A stretch of 6,746 bases of DNA, taken from an uncultured Bacilli bacterium. GTDB lineage: Bacteria; Bacillota_I; Bacilli_A; RF39; UBA660. Below the pieces are notes generated by a model. It did no database searches, was not told the origin of the DNA, and saw only the letters and a list, made by a program, of their open reading frames with translations. The position numbers and the translations under genes are program-made. The stretch spans positions 1 to 6,746 of the forward strand of contig CAJTYF010000058.1 of assembly GCA_910583945.1 (NCBI GenBank). The letters are read 5' to 3'. Below are positions 1 to 4,507 of the stretch, in pieces; position 1 is the first letter of the stretch; each line of letters begins with the position of its first letter.

Positions 1-38
1 GTGTAATAATCAATTCAATGCTGAATTAAATATTACAC
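1..38. repeat. Nested inverted repeat (hairpin) upstream of the YxeA-family gene
   Basis: GTGTAATA at 1-8 is the exact reverse complement of TATTACAC at 31-38. Inside it, AATTCA (12-17) is the exact reverse complement of TGAATT (22-27) around a four-base ATGC loop. Three bases on each side (9-11 and 28-30) form an internal loop. The transcript could fold into a hairpin of 8 plus 6 pairs. No T-run follows, so a standard intrinsic terminator is unlikely. An operator for a dimeric repressor, or the end of an element cut by the window edge, are possible readings. The repeat starts at base 1, so it may extend beyond the window. Confidence 0.6.
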
Positions 39-52
39 TTATATGGTACCAG

Positions 53-430
53 GTGATTAAAGTGGGAATAAAAGGAAAAATATCAATATTATTAGGTGTA
101 ATCCTATTTATAGCAATTTGTGGATTATCCTATTATTACATCTTTGTGCATGATTTTGTTTATTATACACAGATAGACAACACTAAATTAGAACAAATCG
201 ATTCAAAGGGTGGAGTAATTGACATACATGGTGGCATGAAGTATGAATACACTTTAACAATGTATGATGAAAATGGTAAATCTAAAGAAATAAAGTTAGG
301 AACAAATCGTGAATTAAAAGAAGATGCTTATGTGAAGGTAAATTATTTCTTCCTTAGAGGTGTCTATAAGTGGGAAGAAGTAAGCTACGATGAATTGCCT
401 ATTCAAGTTCAATTTAAGTATAAAAATTAA
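53..430 (+). CDS. YxeA family (DUF1093) membrane-anchored protein
   Basis: This 125-aa protein has a single N-terminal hydrophobic segment (about residues 10-31) after a short lysine-rich start. It is probably a signal anchor or signal peptide that places the rest outside the membrane. The extracytoplasmic part carries the YxeA/DUF1093 pattern: YYTQID at 37-42, a YEYTLTMYDENGK strand pair at 64-76, a TNREL turn, LRGVYKWEEV at 101-110 and DELP at 113-116. Length matches the family (about 110-125 aa). No biochemical function is established for the family, which forms a small beta-rich secreted domain in Bacilli. The start is GTG at 53 and a second GTG at 62 is possible. The ribosome binding site (CAGG) is weak for either, so the exact start is uncertain. 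It stands alone, with a 65-bp gap to the next gene. Confidence 0.8.
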   Translation: MIKVGIKGKISILLGVILFIAICGLSYYYIFVHDFVYYTQIDNTKLEQIDSKGGVIDIHGGMKYEYTLTMYDENGKSKEIKLGTNRELKEDAYVKVNYFFLRGVYKWEEVSYDELPIQVQFKYKN

Positions 431-495
431 TTCCAATCTACATTTTTTATTTGCATACAAAACAATGTTTGGTACTGGCTTTGGAGCGTATTTAA

Positions 496-841
496 ATGAA
501 TGAACAAAGGAAACTATATGAATTATTAGATTCTAAAGATAGTCTGAATACCATTCAAGAATATGTAAAAAAAGTAATTGATATGAGGGGATTTGGTGTT
601 CAACCTGTTGAACAAACTTTATTACTTATGACTGAGGAAGTAGGAGAACTTACTAATGCTATTCGAAAAGAAAAAACAACTATGAGTATTAATAAGAATA
701 AAATACATCATTATGATTGTGTTGAAGAAGAATTAGCGGATGTTTTTTATTGTTCTTGTGTCAATTTGTAATCAGAGGAAGGTTAATTTGTTTAATGCGG
801 TTTTAAATAAGGAAAAAATTAATATTGAGTATTTTTTATAA
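496..841 (+). pseudogene. MazG-like nucleotide pyrophosphohydrolase, frameshifted
   Basis: The open frame from ATG 496 (ribosome binding site GGAG at 483-486) encodes a MazG-type all-alpha NTP pyrophosphohydrolase, an enzyme class that hydrolyses (d)NTPs to the monophosphate and pyrophosphate. The metal-binding pattern is visible: EEVGE at residues 47-51 (EExxE) and ELAD at 79-82 (ExxD). The frame then stops abruptly at 769-771 after 91 residues. Removing one T from the T6 run at 743-748 restores reading: ADVF is followed by IVLVSICN, then a typical final helix (NLFNAVLNKEKIN), ending at TAA 839-841. The repaired protein is 114 aa, the normal size for single-domain MazG-like proteins. The break removes the last helices after the metal site, so the 91-aa form is probably inactive. 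A homopolymer sequencing error is as likely as a real mutation. Confidence 0.8.
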
Positions 842-866
842 ATTTTTTTGAAGGGAAGGTAAAAAA

Positions 867-953
867 ATGCTTAAGTATCCGAGAAGAATGCATGGAGGAG
901 ATTTGTGGGCAAAAATAGAGATTTTAGAAAATGTTTTGACTTCTTTATTTTAG
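867..953 (+). CDS. Possible 28-aa small protein, unknown
   Basis: A short frame runs from ATG 867 to TAG 951-953, with a good ribosome binding site (GGGAAGG at 853-859, seven bases before the ATG). It lies in the 138-bp gap between the MazG-like gene and the DUF2000 gene. The peptide starts MLKYPRRMHGGDLW and continues as an amphipathic helix (AKIEILENVLTSLF). I do not recognise it. It could be a real small protein, or the N-terminal remnant of a longer gene cut by the TAG. The Gly-Gly at residues 10-11 is not preceded by the L/E-rich pattern of a double-glycine leader, so I do not call it an export substrate. Confidence 0.3.
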   Translation: MLKYPRRMHGGDLWAKIEILENVLTSLF

Positions 954-979
954 AAAATATGAAATGAAGGAGATTTAAT

Positions 980-1402
980 ATGAATTATGAAGACAAAAAA
1001 ATAGTTGCTATTTTGGCAACCACCGTGGAACTTTCTGTTGCACTTAATGTGATAGGACATCTATCTATCTCTATTGGAAAGTATTCTAATCAAGATATTA
1101 TGGGAGAACCTATTTTAATCGATAAATCTAAAATACAACATTTAGGAATTAGTCGTTTTCCATTTATTATTACTAAGGTAAAAGCTGGAAAGTTAAAAAT
1201 GGTTATTGATAAAGCAAAAAGTAATCTAAATTTATTAGTTGCGGATTATCCTAAGGAAATGTTAGAAACTAGAACGGATGAAGAACTTGTTCATTCTATT
1301 CAGGAAAAAGAAAACAATCAGTTGGACTATTTAGGAGCTATCATTTATGGTGATACGAAAGATGTCAATGAAATTACAGGTAAGTTTCAATTATGGAATT
1401 AA
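980..1402 (+). CDS. DUF2000 family protein (peptidyl-tRNA hydrolase 2-like fold)
   Basis: This 140-aa cytoplasmic protein matches the DUF2000 pattern along its whole length. It has KIVAILATTV at the N-terminus, ALNVIGHLSISIG (21-33), the diagnostic GISRFPFII (56-64), KAGKL (68-72), LVADYPKEMLE (86-96), YLGAIIYG (117-124) and a terminal TGKFQLW (133-139). DUF2000 proteins are structurally grouped with the peptidyl-tRNA hydrolase II superfamily, but no activity is established for them, so function is left open. The start is well supported by AAGGAGA at 967-973, six bases before ATG 980. The gene is intact. It is followed immediately by a strong terminator, so it ends its transcription unit and is not part of the downstream peptide operon. 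Confidence 0.85.
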   Translation: MNYEDKKIVAILATTVELSVALNVIGHLSISIGKYSNQDIMGEPILIDKSKIQHLGISRFPFIITKVKAGKLKMVIDKAKSNLNLLVADYPKEMLETRTDEELVHSIQEKENNQLDYLGAIIYGDTKDVNEITGKFQLWN

Positions 1403-1406
1403 TATT

Positions 1407-1449
1407 AAAAGTTTTAAACTTAATGGTTTAAAGCTTTTTTTAATTTTTT
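1407..1449 (+). terminator. Intrinsic terminator after the DUF2000 gene
   Basis: AAAAGTTTTAAAC (1407-1419) pairs over 13 positions, with a single G-U, with GTTTAAAGCTTTT (1426-1438) around the six-base loop TTAATG. The 3' arm runs straight into T-rich sequence (TTTTTTT at 1435-1441, then TTTTTT at 1444-1449). The stem is AT-rich, but the long arm and U-tract fit Rho-independent termination. Complementary A-runs also make it potentially bidirectional. It separates the accessory genes from the peptide-export operon that starts at 1511. Confidence 0.75.
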
Positions 1450-1510
1450 AATATGAAAAAAAGGAAATGACCAATTTAGGGGGTATATATAATAGTAGGA
1501 GGCGAAAAAA

Positions 1511-3568
1511 ATGAAAAAGAAAAGTATAGTTGTGAAGCAACAGGATTTAAAAGATTGTGGTGTTTGTTGTTTACAATCTATTATTCAATACTATGAAGGG
1601 TATGTACCATTAGAAACTTTACGCCTGGATACCGAAACGAATTTGAATGGAACCACTGCTTATCATTTAGTAAAAACTGCTATACAATATGGTTTTGATT
1701 CTTATGGACTAAATTTAAAGGCTTTAAATGATTTAAAAGATGTTGTTTTACCCGCAATTGCTCATGTTACGATTAATCAGCTTAACCATTTTGTTGTCAT
1801 TTATAAAGTTTTTAAAGACTACATTTGTTTAATGGATCCTGCTCGTGGAAATATCAAAATGAAAAAAGAAGAATTTTTAGGAATTTGGTCGAAAAATTTA
1901 ATTATTTTATATCCAAAATACCCACTACCCAAAACTAAAAAACAAAATCAATTTCTAAAAATGATTCAGACGATTTTTCAAAGGGAGAAGAAATTAGTTT
2001 GGCGTGTTATTTTTTTAAGTTTTATCTTTACTTTTTTAACAGTTTTGACTGGTTATTATTATAAAATTTTGGTAAATACTCTTAATCAAAATGAAGAAAA
2101 AAAAGTTATTTTATTATTTATCTTTGTATTTTTAGCGTTTAATGTAATAAAATTAGGCGTGTATTTTCTAAGAAATTATTATAAAAATCTTTTTAATAAA
2201 AAGTTTGATGGGCTTCTTTATTATGACTTTTTAAAACATTTGTTTTTGCTTCCTAATTATTTTATTAAAGATAGAACAACAGGAGAAATTATGGTTCGTT
2301 TAAAAGAATTAGAAGGGATACAGTCTGTTTTTTCTGAACTGATGATTACTCTTTGTCTTGATTCTGTCTTAGCTTTTAGTGTAGGAATGATTCTATTTTA
2401 CATTAATAAACATTTGTTTTTTATTCTTTGTTCTTTTGTTTTATTATATGTGGTTATTGGAATGATTTCTGGAAAGATTTTAGATAAAAAAGCTTTAATT
2501 ACTAATGAAAGTGAAATTTTTTTTCAATCGACGGTGGTAGAAAATTTAGACTTCTTTTTGACTATGAAAAATTTAAACCTTACGGATTCTGTATTTAAAA
2601 AAATTGAAAAAAGTTGTCTTAAATATTTGTATTTTCTTCATCAATTAAATGAAAAAATTTTAACGTCACAAGTTTGGACTTTTGGATTAGAAGAGATTTT
2701 ACATTTTTCAATTCTGTCTGTTGGCATTTTATTAGGTGTGGATGGAAAACTTTCATTAATTGATTTAATTACTTTTGAAAATTTGATGCCTTTTTTTGTT
2801 CAGCCTTTTAAAAGCATGATTCAATTTCTTCCTAGTTTAAGTTACATAAAAGTGAGTATCAAAAAATTAAATGATTTTTATCTTATCGAGGAAGAAGAAA
2901 AAGATAAGGGATTAAATGTTTTTGAAAATGGAGCCATTTCAATTTCTAATTTAAATTTTTCTTATCAACCTTTTCGAAAGATTTTTAATCATTTTTCTCT
3001 TAAAGTTCCAAAAAATCAATTTGTTTATTTTAAAGGTCCAAGTGGGTGTGGTAAATCTACTTTGTGCCAAATGATAAGCGGTTTACTTAAAGTAGAAAAT
3101 GGGATGATTAAAATTGGTAATACTCCTATAGTGGATTATAGCCTAAATACGTTACGTAAAAATATTACTTATATTAGTCAAAAAGAATGTTTACTGCAAG
3201 ACACAATAAAGAATAATATTCTATTAGATCGCAAAGTAGAAGAACAAAAATTCAGGGAAATTGCTACCATTTGCGAAATAGAAAGTATTCTTAATAATAA
3301 GCCTTTACGTTATGAGACATTTATTTTAAAAGATGCTACAAATTTGTCAGGTGGAGAAAAGCAAAGGATTATTTTGGCCCGAGCTTTATTAAATGAGTTT
3401 CAAATTTTAATTCTTGATGAGGCCTTAAGCGAATTAAATAATGAGTTAGAAATTAAGATTATTCAAAATTTAAAAGCTTATTTAAAAGATAAAACGGTTA
3501 TCTATGTGAGTCATAAAGAGCATGAAAGGTATTTTGATTCGATTTATGATTTTAAAGAGGCATTATGA
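1511..3568 (+). CDS. Peptidase-containing ABC transporter (C39 bacteriocin processing/export, PCAT type)
   Basis: This 685-aa membrane protein should both cleave double-glycine leaders and export the released peptides using ATP. An N-terminal C39 cysteine peptidase (about 1-135) has the oxyanion Gln (Q10), catalytic Cys in DCGVCC (C16), His in NHFVVIY (H93) and Asp in LMDP (D109). A six-helix ABC exporter domain follows, with hydrophobic stretches near 165-185, 198-220, 278-298, 301-320, 396-412 and 420-440. The C-terminal ATPase has Walker A GPSGCGKST (509-517), Q-loop Q557, signature LSGGEKQ (612-618), Walker B ILILDE (632-637) and switch His in VSHKE (H668). All catalytic residues are present. 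The D-loop reads SELN instead of SALD. Length is slightly short of the usual 700-750 aa. AGGAGG at 1497-1502 sets the start. Its stop overlaps the next gene by ATGA, and two double-glycine peptides follow in the same operon, which supports the role. Confidence 0.95.
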   Translation: MKKKSIVVKQQDLKDCGVCCLQSIIQYYEGYVPLETLRLDTETNLNGTTAYHLVKTAIQYGFDSYGLNLKALNDLKDVVLPAIAHVTINQLNHFVVIYKVFKDYICLMDPARGNIKMKKEEFLGIWSKNLIILYPKYPLPKTKKQNQFLKMIQTIFQREKKLVWRVIFLSFIFTFLTVLTGYYYKILVNTLNQNEEKKVILLFIFVFLAFNVIKLGVYFLRNYYKNLFNKKFDGLLYYDFLKHLFLLPNYFIKDRTTGEIMVRLKELEGIQSVFSELMITLCLDSVLAFSVGMILFYINKHLFFILCSFVLLYVVIGMISGKILDKKALITNESEIFFQSTVVENLDFFLTMKNLNLTDSVFKKIEKSCLKYLYFLHQLNEKILTSQVWTFGLEEILHFSILSVGILLGVDGKLSLIDLITFENLMPFFVQPFKSMIQFLPSLSYIKVSIKKLNDFYLIEEEEKDKGLNVFENGAISISNLNFSYQPFRKIFNHFSLKVPKNQFVYFKGPSGCGKSTLCQMISGLLKVENGMIKIGNTPIVDYSLNTLRKNITYISQKECLLQDTIKNNILLDRKVEEQKFREIATICEIESILNNKPLRYETFILKDATNLSGGEKQRIILARALLNEFQILILDEALSELNNELEIKIIQNLKAYLKDKTVIYVSHKEHERYFDSIYDFKEAL

Positions 3569-3993
3569 ATGATTATTTGAAATATAATTTGCCTCGTTAT
3601 TTAAAGTATAAAATGACGTTAAAAACAAGTCTGTTTATAGGGTTGATACTTCTTTTAATTTCATTGTTTGGTTTCCTTAGTTTTTACGAAACTTATGATA
3701 GTTATTCATTAAGTGCACAAGTGCGTTGTGATACGTCGTGTAAAATGCATTTTTACTTACCGACCTCGATGAGATTTGATTCTCAATTTGTTAAAGTGGG
3801 GACTTTGAAATATGAAATTGAAGATATAACCATTGGAGAAATACAGTCTGATTATTTAAATAATACTTTTCATGATTTTACACTAAAGCTAAAAGAATAT
3901 AAAGGGAAAAATAATGATGTTGTGGAAATACAGCTTTTGAAAAACAAAGAAAAAGTGATTAAAAAAATTTGGAAAATTATTGTAGAAAGGTGA
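3565..3993 (+). CDS. Small single-TM accessory protein of the peptide exporter (possible mini HlyD-like)
   Basis: This 142-aa protein starts within the transporter stop (ATGA overlap; AAAGAGG at 3554-3560), so it is translationally coupled and very likely works with it. It has a basic cytoplasmic N-terminus (1-21), one transmembrane helix (about 22-40) and an outside domain of about 100 residues. That domain appears beta-rich, with a CDTSC pair (C55, C59) and a C-terminal basic helix (KNKEKVIKKIWKII). The layout resembles HlyD-type bacteriocin secretion accessory proteins, whose C-termini end in a similar barrel strand plus basic helix. However, it is far shorter than the usual 400 or more residues, and the coiled-coil hairpin and lipoyl-like segments are absent. 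An immunity function is the main alternative. The family assignment is inference; position and topology are seen directly. Confidence 0.6.
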   Translation: MNDYLKYNLPRYLKYKMTLKTSLFIGLILLLISLFGFLSFYETYDSYSLSAQVRCDTSCKMHFYLPTSMRFDSQFVKVGTLKYEIEDITIGEIQSDYLNNTFHDFTLKLKEYKGKNNDVVEIQLLKNKEKVIKKIWKIIVER

Positions 3994-3998
3994 AGTTT

Positions 3999-4133
3999 AT
4001 GATTTTAGAAGAAAAAGAATTGGAACAAATTGTTGGAGGCGGGTATAAATTGCTTGCGGCACTTACTGCTGTAGGGGTCTTTCTAGCGGGGGTTCTAGAT
4101 GGATTTTTACGTCCTTTAAAGTGTCATTCGTAG
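3999..4133 (+). CDS. Double-glycine leader peptide A (candidate bacteriocin subunit)
   Basis: A 44-aa precursor starts at ATG 3999 behind AGGTGA (3988-3993), which overlaps the stop of the accessory gene. The first 14 residues, MILEEKELEQIVGG, are a textbook double-glycine leader (hydrophobic at -12, EL at -7, I at -4, GG at -2/-1). This is the substrate recognised by C39 peptidases such as the one encoded upstream. Cleavage after G14 would release a 30-residue core: a small hydrophobic helix (LLAALTAVGVFLAGVLDGFL) and a basic tail RPLKCHS with one Cys (C42). The core contains GVLDG, a GxxxG helix-packing motif. Net charge is about +2. A third Gly follows the GG, so a one-residue shift in cleavage is possible. 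Together with peptide B it fits a two-peptide (class IIb-like) bacteriocin; a signalling peptide is the alternative. Confidence 0.85.
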   Translation: MILEEKELEQIVGGGYKLLAALTAVGVFLAGVLDGFLRPLKCHS

Positions 4134-4143
4134 GAGGTTTAGT

Positions 4144-4299
4144 ATGATTTTAAATAGTAAAGATTTATATGAATTAAAAGGTGGTGCGTTAACCATTACT
4201 GCTTTGAATGCGGTGGCCCGAATGATTAATACAGTTCTTGATTTAGGTAGAGCGGTTGGCTCGTCTATTCGAAGATTGTTTTCAAGAAATTATTGTTAA
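4144..4299 (+). CDS. Double-glycine leader peptide B (candidate bacteriocin subunit)
   Basis: A 51-aa precursor starts at ATG 4144 with a strong GGAGG (4133-4137) that begins in the stop codon of peptide A, so the two are tightly linked. The leader MILNSKDLYELKGG is again exactly 14 residues with the DL/EL and GG pattern, and its first three codons match those of peptide A. The predicted 37-residue core starts ALTITALNAV and contains GRAVG, a GxxxG motif. It ends in an arginine-rich amphipathic segment, IRRLFSRNYC, with the only Cys as the last residue. Five Arg against one Asp give a core charge of about +4. A cationic amphipathic helix with GxxxG next to a second such peptide is the usual picture of a two-peptide bacteriocin. 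Sequence identity to a named bacteriocin is not recognised. Confidence 0.85.
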   Translation: MILNSKDLYELKGGALTITALNAVARMINTVLDLGRAVGSSIRRLFSRNYC

Positions 4300-4330
4300 G
4301 GATGTTTGCATGATTTTTAAATATTTATTC

Positions 4331-4359
4331 TTGATTTTTTCAAAGTGTTTTTATATAAT
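4331..4359 (+). promoter_or_regulatory. Sigma-A-type promoter of the T-box/glyS operon
   Basis: TTGATT (4331-4336) and a perfect TATAAT (4354-4359) are separated by exactly 17 bases. Transcription would start near 4366, a few bases before the predicted Stem I of the T-box leader. This spacing and position are what set the short length of that leader. Confidence 0.8.
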
Positions 4360-4363
4360 TTAG

Positions 4364-4485
4364 TTATAAAAGCGAAGAAGAGTATGGAAAACTCTGAGCT
4401 ATATAGTAAAAAGTGATTCGACTAAAGAATAATTAGGGTGGAACCGCGGAATTTATTTCGTCCCTTAAGTTTCTTTAGTCTTTTT
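4364..4485 (+). promoter_or_regulatory. T-box riboswitch, glycine-specific, with ultrashort Stem I
   Basis: The T-box sequence AGGGTGGAACCGCGG (4435-4449) is the conserved antiterminator core whose UGGNACC bulge pairs with the free CCA end of uncharged tRNA. The antiterminator can form as AGGG (4435-4438) with CCCT (4462-4465), a seven-base bulge, then GCGGAA (4446-4451) with TTTCGT (4456-4461) around TTTA. Upstream, AGC (4371-4373)/GCT (4398-4400) encloses a kink-turn-like loop: a GAA bulge, then GA opposite GA. Above it sits AGAGT/ACTCT (4379-4383/4391-4395) with loop ATGGAAA. The loop GGA (4386-4388), followed by a purine, is the only GGN in the leader and would be the specifier for tRNA-Gly, matching the downstream glyS. 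The T-box core is certain; the reduced Stem I is my reading. Confidence 0.85.
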
Positions 4486-4487
4486 CT
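4420..4487 (+). terminator. Terminator hairpin of the T-box leader
   Basis: GACTAAAGAA (4420-4429) is the exact reverse complement of TTCTTTAGTC (4471-4480), which runs straight into TTTTTCT (4481-4487). This gives a 10-bp stem with a U-tract, as expected for conditional termination before the first gene. Unusually, the two arms flank the antiterminator instead of the 5' arm being the distal part of the antiterminator. The full hairpin could therefore contain the T-box fold inside it. Confidence 0.7.
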
Positions 4488-4507
4488 GTTTTGTGGGAGG
4501 TGATTTG

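Noticed and set aside
465..503. A 12-codon frame (MFGTGFGAYLNE) overlapping the MazG-like start
   Set aside because: It is very short, has no ribosome binding site, and is probably chance.
867..953. The 28-codon frame as a third double-glycine export substrate
   Set aside because: Its Gly-Gly at residues 10-11 lacks the hydrophobic and acidic leader pattern seen in peptides A and B, and it lies on the other side of a strong terminator.
1484..1493. TATATAAT as the -10 box for the peptide operon
   Set aside because: It would start transcription inside or at the edge of the transporter's ribosome binding site (1497-1502), and there is no -35-like hexamer at 16-18 bases upstream. A promoter must lie between 1440 and 1500, but I cannot place it.
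4493..4507. GTG at 4493 as the start of the 276-aa protein
   Set aside because: The region before it is the terminator T-tract with no ribosome binding site, and the strong GGGAGGTGAT would then be inside the gene. TTG 4508 fits better.
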